A stretch of 64,000 nt of DNA from Gymnorhina tibicen (GCA_013399875.1 VXAZ01008023.1:97521-161520); one strand, 5' to 3'; shown: positions 1 through 13,798, counted from the first letter of the stretch. A program made the numbers and translations. Notes: generated by a model from the letters alone, not told the origin.

Positions 1-3000
1 TTTGCCGTTCTTTTGCATGCTCAGGATTCCCTTTCGGTAGCCGGACCTAATGGTTGTGTTCTTGTGAACTGGTGCAACTCCTTGCTGTTTTCCTTCTGCT
101 TGCCTCTCCTGCATCTATGTAGACCACTGTGTGGTGCCTTGACCTTTTGTGTGTGAACTACCATACCTTTCCCTGCTTTTCAGTTTGAAGGGTGTGTTCA
201 GTTTGTTTTTTTAATTTGAACTGGTGATATTTATCTGGCTGTTTTGTACTTCATGCTCTTGTGTTTTTCTGTATCTGCTCGAGTCTGGGCAGAGGAAGGC
301 CTTTTCAGCTTCAGATAGGAAAGAATTTTCTGTATGTCTCTTTCAGGCTTTTGTGTTGGATGATATTAATTGGAGAGCCTGCTACTTCCAAATTATTTTA
401 ATGCTCCTGTTCTTTTCTTTTTTCTTTTCTAAGGGATTAACTACCTCAAATACAGGATGCTGTCACAGCATCTATCAGAATCTCATTTCCTTTGGGGATC
501 TTTTAAAAGATCATTTTGAGATAATCTTCCTTGCTACGGTGTCTTGATTGGGAAAAAAACCAGACAAACAAACAAATAACCAAAACCAAATGAAAACCAA
601 AAAACCCCAACCAAAAAGCTTCACCTCAGAACTAAGCCCCAAACCTCCCAAAACAAACAACAACAAAATGCAAATCCTTGGGCATTTATTGTTGTTTTAT
701 AGTCTGACGTAGTTCAGTATTCCAAATTCTAAGAAGAGGGAAGGACAGCCTGAAAAACAAGTTGAGAATGGGACCTCTGACTTAATTAGTGTACATAGGG
801 ACTTTGGTAGGTGTTACTATTTTCTACCAATATAGCTGTGAGGTTTTTAAAAGATCTTTGCATCATGCTTTCTGACTAAATCTTGGGGGAAGGGGTGATT
901 TAATTTCTGAAAGGGAACTAGTAGCTTTACCCTTTAAACATCATAGGCTATTTTGGAGATTACTTGGCTGCAGTAATGAAAGATGCTCTATTATTCATGG
1001 AATGTCAATCTTCTTGCTGTTGGAACTAGATAAATACAGTGAAATGTGATTTCCAGAGATTGCATAAAGAGAGCTCCAAATCCATAGGAAACATTTCTAG
1101 ATGGTAAGAGAGCATTTGTGTTCCACTGGAACACAAAGCTGTCCAAAACACAGGGTGCAGAAAGTCTATTGACCAACTACTAATGTGGAGGTCACCATTT
1201 AAATGAAACAACTGTACACCTTCCTTTTAGACAAGCTTAGAATTTAAAAAGAGATTGATTCTTTAGGATCTGTTGGTATGAAAATGTTAATTGAAAATTG
1301 AAGGCTTTTCTCTGAACTGGAGAGTATCAGAAGTATTTTCAAGTAAATGTGGGGGGTTTTTTGTGTTTTTGGTTTTGTTTTCTTTTCTCCTTAAAAGCAA
1401 AGAAAGTTTCTGTATTTAAGTGTATTACTTTGGTTTTTATTTTTGTACCCTTTGGTAGACTAGGTAGACTATGGAGAAAGCAGCAGAAGTAAGGAGTAGA
1501 CTAGAAACAGTATTCCATTTCTTCCTACACTGGCTTCTGTGAGTTGCTGAAAAGCAGAAAACAATAAGACTTTTGTCAAAAGATTAACATTTCTGGAAGT
1601 GCCTTTCTGAAGGAAGAAGCCTTCGTCTATTTTCATGCTTGTCTGTCTTCCTCTTTCTTATTTGTGCTCATCAGGGCACGTCTTGTGAGAATCAATGTGT
1701 GGGTGCAGTTCTGCTGCAAAGTCCAAGATCCCTGCTTGAGGAGGAGGGACATAACTTCTGATGGAATGTAACTCAGGTTCTTAGTCCACAACTTCTCTAC
1801 ACCTGTCCCTGAGATATATATGCACAATTGGGGTTTTTTAATGAAAATTTTAGAAATAGCTTGCCTTACCGTGTGTTGCTGTCAATACAGCTTTTGGCCA
1901 CAAGCTTTGTATCCCCATTTGGGATGGTGCTGAATCAAATTATAGTTCTGTTACTCAATTTGCATCTTGCTCAGTATTTTTCCCCATTTATGGAAGTTAA
2001 GAAATCCATTATTCTAAGCATAGTCTTTGGATTTCTGCATTTCTTCAGAAATTCTGTCTGCTTTCTTGCAGTCCCTGCTTTCCCAAAGGAATTAATAAGA
2101 AATGCTACATCTGGCTTTTCAAGGAGACAAGCATGTAGAGTAAAGGCGATACATATAGAAGGAAAAAAGTGTGAGTGAGAACTTCAGCTCAGTTCAATTT
2201 TTTACACTGCTTTCTCTTTTTTTTTTTTTACATTTAATGATGTGTTCTGTGACTGATTGCTAACAAGTTTAGTACACAAAATATTAGAACAATCTGTAAT
2301 TTAAAAGATAGAAAAAGATGTTGCAGGTTACCTCACTCTTACCAAACAAAGGTTTCTGAATTTACTGGCACTAAAGGCTCATCCTCACTTGAAAGTATTT
2401 GTTTGCATGGATCAGGAGATAAGGGAGGTGTAGGCTGCCTGCCCTCACAGCATAGCTGAACTCCTAAACAAACAAAGTTTAACATATGGAATGTGTTCAA
2501 AACCAAGTACATGACTATAATGTGAAATCTTTTCAGCAAATGTAACCTTGGTTTGACAAGATTGGATGCATTTAAAAGAAATTTGAGTAGTACTAGAATG
2601 GTATGACACAAAAACAGCTCCTGTGGGTGTGTCTCATTCCTGTACTTGAGTTTGTCTTGCCAGATCATCAGTATCTTGACTGGCTCCCACAGCTGTTTTT
2701 CCTGCCCATTGCATCTGACCTCTTAACAGACTTTAAATTATAAATACTTCAAATACAGATGTCTCTTCATCTATGTACTGGAGAATTTTTTAAGCAGACT
2801 CCTTTTCTCTCATTTTGAAAAATATGTCTTTGGTAAACAAAATCCAATATAGAATTCTGGAAATGGAGGCTGAAAGGAATTTGAGAGTTTATCTGGACCT
2901 CTGATCAAAGTCAGTTTGAAACCTTTAAAAATAATAAAAAAATTCTACAGAGTTTCTGATCTTGTTAGGCAACCTGTAACAGGTGCTTAACTATGCTTGC

Positions 3001-3743
3001 AGTTGGGTTAATTTCTAGGGCAACCTAAGTATAGCCTAAATAATCTCTAGTTTGAGCCCCTTTCATCTGTGTAGGGAAGTGTATGCCCTTGTGTTTGCAG
3101 GGATCTTCTATTTATATTGTCTCCTTTCAGTCCAGTAAACCCTGAACAAGTCTATTTAAATCTCTTCTTAGGTTGTGTTTTCAAGGCCTCTTTCCTTTTT
3201 TTGTGTAGCTGCTTTTGGAATTCTTCCAGTTGTTCTATGTCATTTGGAGATGTGCTTCTCAAAACAGGTTGAGGTATTTGTAATGCTAAGCAGAGTAAAA
3301 GGCTTATTCTGTCTGTTTAGCAATGCTGTTCCTTTCCACGGATCCTTTCCTGCTCTAATGCTGCCTAATAGTTGGTTTCCATTATGGATTTTTATGGTTG
3401 ATTATTTACAGCCAAAGTTGTGCTTTGCATGTAACTTAATTCAGCTCCATTTGAGGCTTTTAAACCTTTCTTAATTTTTTTCCAAGGTTTTCTGATCAAC
3501 TGAGTGTTTGCAATTCTTATAATGTAATGTCTACTTGAATAATTAATTAGTGTACTTGCTGTTACCAAAATATTTAGATGTTTCCTGTTGTTTTCATAGG
3601 TTTGAGTTAGTGGAATGATATCTGATACATCCTTATGATTTGATAGTATTTCATCAATACTTTTTTTGGTACAATTTGGAGTTTGGTTGGTATTCTCCAG
3701 CAGCCCAAATGTTAGGGACAGACTAACTGTATGCATACCTGTA
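1..3743. other. Non-coding DNA, probably MBOAT2 intron
   Basis: AT-rich sequence with no convincing coding exon on either strand. It holds an A/C-rich low-complexity patch (about 549-668) and a poly-T run near 2218-2231. The open frames here have the composition of chance frames. Confidence 0.6.
549..668. repeat. A/C-rich low-complexity tract (CAAA-type)
   Basis: The stretch is built from short AAAC, CAAA and ACCAAA units with almost no T or G. This is simple low-complexity DNA of the kind common in bird introns. Confidence 0.7.
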
Positions 3744-4181
3744 TGTTGTGGTTTAACCATAGCCAGCAACTAAGTACCATGCAGTACTAATAAAAAGGGG
3801 AGACAAAGAGGGAAATAAAATTGCAGAGAAACAAGTGATGCATGGTACAATTGCACATCACCCACTGACCAATGCCCAGCCTGTCCTTGAGCAGTGATTG
3901 GTCCCCGGAGCCAGTTTCCCCCAGTCTCTATCCTGAGCATGATGCTCTATGCTATGGAATATCCCTTTGACTAGTTTGTCACCTGCCCTGGCCATGTTCT
4001 CTCCCAACTTCTTGTGCACCTTCTCACTGGCAGAGCATGAGACACTGGAAAGTCCTTGACTTGGAGTAAGCACTGCTTAGCAACAACTAAAACTTCAGTG
4101 TGTTATCAACATTATTCCCATTAAATCCAAAGCACAGCACTGTGCCAGCTACTAGGAAGGAAATGAACTTTGTCCCAGCTG
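3744..4181 (+). mobile_element. Solo LTR fragment of an avian endogenous retrovirus
   Basis: It begins TGTTGTGGTTTAACC, followed by the AGCCAGCAACTAAG motif typical of a common bird LTR family. It ends in a segment (GCCAGCTACTAGGAAG) that is also found, reversed, at the start of the 20832-21393 element. It is about 440 bp against about 560 bp for that copy, so it has lost internal sequence. No gag, pol or env coding sequence adjoins it. The assignment rests on these end motifs and on the match between the two copies; the subfamily is not determined. Confidence 0.7.
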
Positions 4182-4907
4182 TGCCTCACACTGGCTGTGC
4201 TAAGGATAGGTTTGATCATGGATGGCAGTCATGCTCATGTGGCAGGCCACATCTGTTAGTTGCTGTCATATAATCAAGTCGTACTTGTTCTGGAAAAGCT
4301 TTTGATTCAGTTGTGCTGCACTGTTTACCTTCTTGGTGTTTATAAATACATACTGTGTAAAAAGCCAGCAAAACTCTTTATAGTATTTGGTTTCAAGTTC
4401 AAGGGTCCATGATTTTCTGAGTTCCCCTTTCTACTTTTAGACAATGTTCTAAAGAAATATAGCCCTTTTTTTCCAGTTTCAAGAGAACCTTACCCATCCT
4501 AAATTTTTCTCAGTCGATAATTATTAAATATGACTAAGCATCATTTAACTTAATATCTTGTAGATTTTACTTATGTTTTGATTTGTCAACTCCTACTTCT
4601 CCAGATTGTTTCTGAACCTTATCTTCAATTTGTTTTCTGAAATTGTCCATACTGCCTTTATGATTTACAGGATATTTGATTTGAATGTTTTTGAATGCAT
4701 TGTGAATATTAAAAAGAAAGATGCCTCAAAAGCAGCTTCTTCTGAATGGCTCTGAAGCTTTAAGCATTTGTTAGAGTGGAAAGGCTGCTGTCAATTGTGT
4801 CATCTACTGTTAGGAGGCTAGTAGAAATAGGCTCTTTCTGGGTGAAAGTGTAGTAACTGCACAACTCAATTATGATTATTAATGATCTGAAAAAGACACT
4901 AATAACT
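4182..4907. other. Non-coding intronic DNA
   Basis: AT-rich sequence between an LTR and a CR1 copy. I see no coding or structural signal in it. Confidence 0.5.
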
Positions 4908-5465
4908 GCAGAATCACAGAATGGCTGGGGTTAGAAGGAGCCTGTGGAAGCCATCTAGTCCAATCCCACTGCTCAAGCCAGGCCACTCAGAGCATATTGC
5001 CCTGGTCCATGCCCAGACAGCTTTTGAGTATCTCAGAGGAGGGAAGACTCCACAACCTCTCTGGACACCCTGTGCCAGTGCTCAGCCACTCTAAGTAACA
5101 AAATGTTTCCTGCTGCTGACGCAGCACCCTCTGTGTTTCAGTTTGTGTCCATTGCCTCTGTCACTGGTCTTGTCACTTAGAAACACTGTAAAGAGCTTGG
5201 TTCCATCCTCTTTATACTCTCCCTTCAGGAATTTACATACATCGATGAGGTCCCCCGAGATGCCTTCCCTCCAGGCTGAAAAGTCCCAGCTGTCTCAGCC
5301 TTTCCCCACAGGAGAGAAAGTCCAGTCCCTTCATTATCCTTGTGGCCTTTTGGAGTGTCTCCACTATGTGCACGTTTCCCTCTTGCTGAGGAGGCCAGAA
5401 CTGCACCTGCTACTCCAGGTGTGGCCTCATTATGCAGTGCTGTGTAGGGAGTATGTGTCACCTCC
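4908..5465 (-). mobile_element. CR1 LINE 3' fragment
   Basis: In + orientation it begins AATCACAGAATGGCTGGGGT and continues with the reversed CR1 3' region (CATCTAGTCCAATCCC, CCTGTGCCAGTGC, TGAGGTCCCCCGAGA). It is read on the minus strand, and the open frames in it are decayed reverse-transcriptase C-terminal sequence. It is a 5'-truncated copy, as is usual for CR1. Confidence 0.9.
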
Positions 5466-8400
5466 TTTGAATTACTGGCAACACTTTGACAGGTTTGGCT
5501 GAATGAAGCAGGTAATAGTATTTTGAAGAATTTCAGAACTAACAGGAAAGAATAAATGGACAAAAAAAGACAGGCTTGGTTCAACACTGAAAAAGCCAAC
5601 AATACATACTTAAATGGAGGCTGTTTGATTGTGTGTGCAACAAGGTGGCTTGAAATTAGGAATGGGATCTGTATGTCATGGATGACCTCCAAGAGAAGCT
5701 TCATAAAGCAAACTGTGTGAAATGGAGAATAAGACGTAGTGTTGTTACATGGACAGGGGATCTGGTGTCATTCTGAGCCCAGCGTCAAGGACTTTACTTC
5801 ACAAGGAGTACTGCACATTTATTGTGCATTTGGAGAAGATTAATTAACAAAAAAACAAAAGATGTGAAAAACTCAGATGAGGCATTGTGGACATCCGAGT
5901 TGGCTGTCTTGAAGAGGAAGTTAATTAGAAGATATGTAACATTGTAACCTGCCTAAGGCTGTTTGTCTGCATGGGAGAAATTTCGTTTCTCTTGTGTGAC
6001 AATGGGGAGGAGACTGAGAAGGGATCTGAGATGGAAACCTGGATTTCATTTTCCTGTTGCTGAGAAAAGCAGGAGTTATGATTATCCTGTTCAACAGGAC
6101 TACTCATTTCTAAAATTAAGTATTTTTGTTCATGGCAATTTCTTGCCCTAAGCATGTACCTTCTTTTAAGGATATACCTAGTTCTAGCTATGAATGGAGA
6201 TGCATATGAATGTCATAGAAAAGTCAGCTTATTAATTTTTCCCTCAGGAAGAATGTAAATCCAAATTGCTTTTAAAATTCTGCTTTCAAAAGGGGCAGGT
6301 GTTTGCTTCTATCTCAGTTCATAGTAGAAATATAGCTTTTAATTTTCTAAGATGTTGCTGGGGCCAGTACTAGAAAAATGCCAAGAAGGGTTTCAGTATC
6401 CTTACCAAAGGGAAAGTATTCTGGAAGGTTTGTAAATGCTAGCTGTCAGAATCTAAAATGGTTTCCTGGTATAGGGAACAAAGATAAATAAAGTCTTCTG
6501 GAGATAAACTTTTAAAGGGAGATTTTTTAGTTCATCTTGGCTTCTGATATAGCACAGACATAATACTTCTGTGGTTAAACCAGTAAGTTTTTAATTAAAT
6601 GTATTTAAAAATCAAGATTGGATGCTTTTGTGGAAGATTCCAAAAGTCAGAAATTTTTTTTTATTAGACTGGATTCTGGTAATCACTTTTTATTGATTCT
6701 AATCTGAGTGGTTTTGAGCTGTATTCCTGGCATTAGTTCTTGTTATGTCTGCCTGGTTTTTGCCTTTTTAATAAGTATCCTAATGGAACTCTCGTTCTTT
6801 CACTATGAAAGTAACATTTGTCTTCTAACCAGGTGTTTCTAGTTGGAGCTTCTGTGCCATGTGGTTCTCACAGCTGCTTCTGATGTATCTGTTCCTGAGA
6901 AGGGTACTGTGTTAAGCAAGCCATGGGTTTGATCCTTTATGTAAAACCTAAAAATTGCCTAAGAAGTATCAAAATCAATAGCAGTGAACAAAAGGCATCA
7001 TGACTAGTTTCTTCTTTTGAAGACAGGGATAGATGGAGGTAGAAATTGTTTCTTCCCATGAGAGCTTGCTTAGGGGTTAAGGGACTGAGAAGCTGCTGAA
7101 GTGTGGCAAAAGGAGAATTGCAGAGGGAGCTGCAGATGCCCAGGGCTCACTGAGGGGCTGCAAGGCTGTGGTGAGGAGCTGGGAACAGGCAGCCAGTTCT
7201 CAGAGGGGACAGGGAAAGCTTTTGAGGGACTGGAGCAGTTGAGCGGAGTCTGCTGCTGTTCAGAAAATACTAGACTTGGCTGGAAGTATGGGTCTGTCTG
7301 CCAAGGACACAATGAACAAGGGAGGGATGTGCTTTTTGTTCTGCCTGCCCTACTTGCGCTCAGATTTTTCTGTTAGGAATTTAAGCTTCCAGTTCTTCTT
7401 CCACTAAAGTATGTGTTGTTTTGTTTTATTGTGTGCCATGTTCCCCTTTTTTGTGTCTGTTCTCCCTGCCCATCAAAAAAAAAAAAAAAAAATTAAAAGC
7501 CTTTAAAACAATTCTCAAAAACTGCATAAAGAGGAGATGGGTGTGAGAACCCAGACACGTAATTTTAAAACTGTGGCTAACTCTGGGTGCTTTGTGTAAG
7601 TCCTGTCCTCCTTTGACTAAGCAGTTTGGGTCATTCACATGTGGAGGCTTTTTTACTGAAGTTTTCCCACAGCAAATCACAGTGACTGTTGGAGCATATG
7701 GTTATTAAAGTAAATGATTTTTTTGATACCTTTCTTCTCAGATGCTCCCCTGTCATTTTCCAGTTATTTATTTCAAATTATCTTTACAAATGTTTGGCAT
7801 CTTTAATAAAAATGCTCATTTTTTCTACAATCTCTGCCATCTGTACTAAAAGTTGAGATGACGCATTTGCTCTTACAGTTACAGGCCTCTGCAACTTAAA
7901 AACGTGTTGGGGAGTAAATAGTTTTGTAGCTAGAGTGGTAAGAGAAATCTGACTTAACTGTGATGCTTACAGTGCAACAGAATCTGCTATATAAATTAAC
8001 ATTTTAGGAATTACAGGTTTGTCTAGGAGGTACATGTTCCTCCTTAAAATATTGGGATTTCAAAGTGAGAGGCTTTTAGTACAATTCCATAAATGCAGCA
8101 ATATTTTATAACTTGCTGTATGGAAGTACTGTACAGGTGAAACTATATGTAAGAGTATAACTACTGCATTTATCCCATGTGGCAACATCTCAGTTGTGCT
8201 CTAGTATTCATTGCTGCAGTGTAATTTCTTTCAGTAGGGTTTGCTTCACCCTGCATCCGTGGTATTCTTCTGTGTAACTCTCCCCTCTCAAAAGTCCTAG
8301 GAAGGATATAGATTATTTGAGGAAAATTAACTTGTTTTGGGACAAAGAACTGTTAAACACTATTGTTTTATATTTGGAATGCACATATATTATGATGTGA

Positions 8401-9761
8401 TGGCAAGCTTTAATGAAAGAAATGGCTTATTTTCTTTCTAATTTTATCTTAAAAGATTAACAATTAATAAACAGTTAAATAAACTGAATAAATTCATAGA
8501 ATGAGGGACATCAAAGTGTCTGATTCAGCCTCCTGCTCAAAGCAGGGTCACTGGTGGGGACAGATGAGGTTACTCAGGCCTTTATCCTGTTGGGTCAGGA
8601 TAACCATTGCCATTCTATGCTTTCTCCTTCAAGCTGATCATCAGCTAGGAGTAGATCTATATAAGGTCGAAGTGGACCTTGAGAACAAAAACCTACCCTG
8701 TGCTTCATATTCACACTGAATTAAAATTACCTGCGTTACCACTTCATAAAACATCTCTGAGGCTGACAAGACAAACTGCAAAGCTGTGGGCTGCTTAACA
8801 GCAGTTCTGGTTGTCTGAGGTTTCCCTCTCTGCCTTGTAAATCTGGTCTCATGGTTTTGCAGTGGTCCAGTGTGATTTGGGCCATGATGAATAACTATTC
8901 ATTTGGATTAAAATCTTTGTCCCTTTATTCTTGCAGTTGTAGATTTTATAGGAGACATATGTTTTCACTTTTTTATCCATCATTGCATTCGCAGGCTTTA
9001 CTGCTTCACCATTGAAATAATTTGAGAAGCTAATTCAGTCATTGCAGAAGTGCAGCATGTCTGTATCTTGTGAAAGTAGTTTAGGCTAGAGGTGCACTAA
9101 TATGTTCATGATCTCCTAAAATACCTTCTCTGGCAAAGGCACAAATAACTTAGGGGTACACTGCTGGCTTTCTGGCTATGTCATTGATCTTAATTTACTA
9201 GCAGCTGAAGGCTAACCTATGTACTGCTTTCAATTATAATAGAAATATCTGATCCTTATGATAGAGCGTTCATATAGACTGAAAATACCTCAATAAGCCA
9301 TCAACTGAAAGGTTTAAGACTACTGTCTTTAGTTATTAAGTATATAATTCTCTATGAATTGTGACAGGACTGCATCTCCCTCTTGTAGTCCTTTACACTT
9401 GATGCTGCTTCAAGTAGAATGGTTTTTCTCATGATGGTTTCTGTTGTTTCTTTTTTCCCCATCCTTTTTCAGTCTACACTTGTTATCTTTGCATATCCAG
9501 AGATGAAGTATGACAAGATTCTGGCATTCAGCTGAAATTGCTAAAACAAAATGTGAATCTTACAATCTGTTTGCTTGTTTTTAATTGTTGTCTTCTCACA
9601 AGACTGCCACCAACCTTTTTCTTCCTGTTGCCTCTTTCTAATTCAAATGTGTGTGCTGGCATAAGACTATATATGAAATGGTGTTACAGCAAACAGTACT
9701 TGTCCCTAGCACCCAGCAGAAGTTTGAAAAGCATTCCATCTTGAAATTTTTTTCCAACTTA
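5466..9761. other. Non-coding intronic DNA with a poly-A run
   Basis: AT-rich sequence. An 18-base A run lies at 7475-7492. A GC-richer patch at about 7080-7320 has open frames on both strands but no family I recognise and no splice context. A possible degenerate CR1 piece is listed separately at 8496-8745. Confidence 0.5.
8496..8745 (-). mobile_element. Possible degenerate CR1 fragment
   Basis: Phrases such as CATAGAATGAGGGACATC, CCTCCTGCTCAAAGCAGG and TGAGGTTACTCAGGCCTTTA resemble a badly decayed, reversed CR1 3' region. The similarity is by eye only. Confidence 0.4.
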
Positions 9762-10195
9762 TGCCATTGTCCAGCAGAGAGCAACTAAGTTGGTCAAGGG
9801 TCTGGTCTTATGAGGAAAGGCTGAGGGAACTGGGCCTGTTTGGCCTCGAGAAGAGGTCCCCTCTCATCAATGCATATAAATATCTAAAGGGTGGTTGTAA
9901 AGAGGATGGAGCCAGGCTCTTGATGGTGCCAACCAATAGCACAAGAGACAATAGGCAGAACCTGATGCACAGGAAGTTCCTCCTGAACATGAGGAAGAAC
10001 TTCTTTACTGTGTGGGTGACCATGCACAGGAACAGGTTTCCTAGAGAGGTTGTATGGTCTCCCTCACTGGAGATACTCAAGAACCATCTGGACACAATCC
10101 TGAGCCATGTGCTGTAGGATGACCCTGCTTGGGCAGGGAGGTTGGACTGAATGACCCTGTGGTCTCTTCCAACCTGACCCATTCTGTGATTGAAA
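9762..10195 (+). mobile_element. CR1 LINE 3' fragment
   Basis: The reading frame from 9785 carries the CR1 reverse-transcriptase C terminus ([16 protein letters not shown], then a [17 protein letters not shown] block). It then passes into the CR1 3' UTR (AGGTTGGACTGAATGACC, CCTTCCAACC-like) and ends ATTCTGTGATTG. The copy is truncated at its 5' end and its frame is broken. It is not a host gene. Confidence 0.92.
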
Positions 10196-11299
10196 TGTTC
10201 CAAGTAACAGAAAGGCCTGAACAGAATATGCTTTCAGACTAGTAGTGTCTTTACAGAATCTTTTCTCAACTCTTCCAACAGCTAGAAGTGGGAGTAGAGT
10301 GATTACTAGTAGTGCAAGAGCATTATAAATGATTGAAGAGCTAGCACTCCAAGTATTCAATAACAACTGAAATTTAGTCCTGGCTGGAGGAATACCTGGT
10401 GGTCTAAAGATCAACCAATGAGATTTATTCACATTGTGAAACATAATGTTATTAAATAGCTAGAGGCAAAAAATAGGCATATAAACTCACCATGTTTTGT
10501 TTCCATAAATAGAATACAGCTGATCCAAACCCCTCATGGAGGAGTTTTCATTACTCTGGTCTGAGACTACATGGGTACCTCTGAATTTCAGTCACCAAAT
10601 CAGTATGAAATTGTTTACTTATAAGATACTGTCCATTTCCTTTCATATTCTCCAGTCACTATTAAGTGTCATAATCCCCAAACATGTTAAACTGTATTTT
10701 TTAAGGCGTGCAGACCAGGACGTGCACATTTAGCTGAAATGTTTCTTCAAATTTGGTTTATAATAAAAATACAGAAGGAAGCTGAACTACAGTGACACTG
10801 CCAGGCATGACAATAATGAATAATCAGAGTGTGTTCTGTGTGCTTGTGTTACAGATTAGTTTGTCTTGACTGTTATAATATGTGTGATTTTTCAAAGTCT
10901 TGACATTCCTGGCAAGTGCAGCGTAGGAGCTTCTGGATGCATTCTGAATTTCTGGCTGACTGGCAATCACACTATTTTTAGACTTGAAGGCTTACAGTGT
11001 AGAGTTTCACATGCTTAGAATAAAATTAAAAGTTCTCTTCTGTCTGAAAATTAGTAATTTTTATTAACTTGAACACAATTTATAAGTATGTTACACCCTT
11101 TCTAACAAAAACTTGTTTTGAAGAGTAGACAAGTTTAGTGTTTAGGTGTTCTTATAATAGTAACCATAAAGCAGTTCAGCATAAACAAAAATCAGGGAAA
11201 ACTGCAGAGCCCTGGGAGTCTAAATGAAAAGTATTGGTGTCTTTTTCTTCCATTTTGACAGTTAGATGAAAGGGTGCAGCCAGAAATAGATGTATGGTG
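10196..11299. other. Non-coding intronic DNA between two CR1 copies
   Basis: AT-rich sequence. I see nothing supportable beyond background. Confidence 0.5.
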
Positions 11300-13798
11300 T
11301 GAGTTAACTTCTGACTTTGTGGCCAATGCCATTATGGGGGTTTGGGCTTTTATGACAATGGGGCATCCTTTGATGTCTATAGTCTGTTATGGAGGGGTGG
11401 GACCCATCCCACCTGTCTGGATGAGGTGAGGGAACCTTTGACAGCAGGCTGACCAACTTGGTGAGACTGGTTTTAAAGTGAAGGACTCGAGGGGTTAGGT
11501 CCAGAGTGGCAATGCTCACATCATCACATCCAACTGGGGAACCTGAGGAACTGGAGCTCCTTGTGCAGCCAGAAAGTTACTGTGTCGTAGGAATAACTGA
11601 AATGTGGTGGGCCAGCTCATGTGACTCGAGAATTGTGATGGACGGCTGTAGGCTGTTTTGTAAAGATAGGTAGGGAAGAAGGGGAGGAGGAGTTGTGCTC
11701 TATGTTAAGGAGAACCCTGAATGTATAATAGCCATCTCTGGTGATCACGGAGGCCCTTTTGAATGCCTCTGGGTCAAGCTCAGAGGAGTTGTTTCCAAGG
11801 GGAGTCTTACAATAGGTATCTGCCATTGACCTCCAAACCAAGATGATAAGGCCAATGAAGCAATATTTGGGTCACTTAAGCAAACTTCAGGTCAACAGAA
11901 CCTGGTTCTTATGGGTGAACTCAGACATGTGTTGGAAGAACCATACAGCAGTTGACATGTTATCCATCAAGTTTCTGGAATGCTTGGGAACTGCTTCCTC
12001 AGACAAATGTTAGGTGTGCCAACCAGGAGTGAGGCTCTGCTGGACTTGCTGTTTGCTGCTCACAAACGGAGAAAACCGTTTTGAATTATGTTTACATTAT
12101 GTTATGTTTATTTATTACAAAATTATGTTTTGTAATACCTCAGTTAGTGATAGCCTTGGTGGCAGTGATCACAGTATTGTGGTGTTTGGGATCTGGCTGA
12201 GCATGCTGAAGGCTAGTACTGAGACAAAAACTCTGGAGTTTAGAAGAGCACACTTCAGCTCACTCAGAGCTCAGTTGTGAGAGATGGAGGATAAAGGAGC
12301 TAGCGAGTGCTGGGAGTTTTTCAAGAAGGGTTTCCTGGAAGCACAAAAGCAGTTCATCCCCTTCAAAGGTAAGGGGAGTAAGCAGAACAAAAGATCCCCT
12401 TGGCTTAACTGTGAGCTTCTGAGTGTGTTCAAAACCAAAAGAGAACTGTAACAAAGGTGGAAAAGTGGATGTACACCTGTTGAAAACTACAAGGACATCG
12501 CCAGGGTGTGCCGAGATGCAGTTAGGAAAGCAAAATATCTCTCTCTCTATAATCCTCCTGCAGATTATCACAAGTCAGATGAAGCATGTGATTAGGAAAA
12601 ACCAGCATGGATCCCCAAGAGCAATGGTGCTCGACAAACCTGATTCTCTTCTATGACAAAATAGCCTGCTTGGTTGATGGGTGTCTTGGGGTGACTCCCC
12701 AAGACAATGGGGTGTGAGGGGTGGACATTGTCTACCTGGATTTCTCCAAGGCTTTCAGTGCCATTTCCTGTGGCCTTTTCCTGGAGAAACTGATGTGTGA
12801 TGGCCTAGACAAGTGGTTTGTGCAGTGGGTGGGGAAGTGGCTGAGAAACTGCGCTCTCAGCTTGGTGGTCGTAGATGCCTCCTCTTCAAACTGGCAGCCC
12901 ATCCCAAATTGGGTCCCCAAGGGCTTGATATTGGGCCCAGTGCACTTTAATATCTTCATAAGTGATCTGGAAGATGGAATGAAACTGAGTGGAGAAGTGC
13001 ACGCTTTGGAAGAGAGCACCACCCCGTAGAAAGACCTGGATAGGCTGGAAGAGTGGGCTGACAAGAACCTTGTGAAGTTCAACAAGGGCAAGCGTAAGGT
13101 CCTGGGAAAGCAAAGCCCAGGAGTGCAGCACAGGCTGGGATCTACCGGTCTGGGGAGCAGCTCTGGGAAAGGGACCTGGGGGCCCTGAGGGACAACAGCT
13201 CAAGAATGAACATTGTGCTGCTGTGGCAGAGAAAACCAACAGGATCCTGGTCAACAGGGGCAGCACCAGCAGAGAGAAAGAAGTCATTGTCCCACTCTCT
13301 TCAGTGATTGTCAGGCCACATCTGGAACACTGTGTTCAGTTTTGGTCCCTGCTCTGCAAAAAAGGATGTGGACAGGCTGGAGAGGATCCAGAGAAGGGCA
13401 CAAAGATGATAAAAGGACCGGGCGGCCTGCCATATGAGGAAAGGCTGAAAGAACTGGGTTTGTTCAGTCTTGAGAAAAGAATGTTCAAGGGAGAACTTAT
13501 CACCATGTTCCAATATTTAAAAGATGGCTACAGAGAAAATACAGATTCCATATTATTCCTTGAAAAAAAAAAAGAAAAAAAATGAGGTGTAATGGGTACA
13601 AGTTACTCCTGGGAAGATTCAAATTAGACATAAGAAAAATTTTCACAGTGAGAACAGTCAAGCATTAGAATAATCTCCCCAGTGAAGTGTTGGATTCCCC
13701 AATATTGGACACTTCCACGACTGTGCTTTTGCCAGGAAAGGTTGGATCAGGTTGATTCTTGTGGTCCCTTCCAGTTTGGTATTCTATGATCCTATAAT
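11300..13798 (+). mobile_element. Long, decayed CR1 LINE copy with endonuclease and reverse-transcriptase remnants
   Basis: Running on the + strand, it contains endonuclease remnants (GITEMWWASS near 11590, GRRGGGVVLYVKE near 11675, LGGSDHSIVVF near 12150). Next come the reverse-transcriptase fingers/palm (DIVYLDFSKAFSAISCGL from 12724, degenerate WVPKGLILGPVHFNIF near 12910), the C-terminal [16 protein letters not shown] block (13433) and a 3' tail ending ATTCTATGATCCTATAATTC. Stops and frameshifts are scattered through it. The block that should hold the catalytic FADD motif is missing after about 12990, so the copy is dead. The 5' boundary is approximate. Confidence 0.9.

Noticed and set aside
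1828..2178. 116-codon + strand frame, hydrophobic at its N terminus
   Set aside because: Tested as a possible early MBOAT2 membrane exon. The residues do not match the expected N-terminal segments and the splice phases do not fit.
5143..5704. Overlapping 119- and 159-codon frames on both strands
   Set aside because: Both lie largely over the reversed CR1 at 4908-5465; the rest is chance sequence.
12721..13029. 102-codon + frame with DIVYLDFSKAF
   Set aside because: CR1 reverse-transcriptase remnant; counted with the mobile element.
13223..13585. 120-codon + strand open frame
   Set aside because: It is the reverse-transcriptase C terminus of the decayed CR1 copy, not a host gene.
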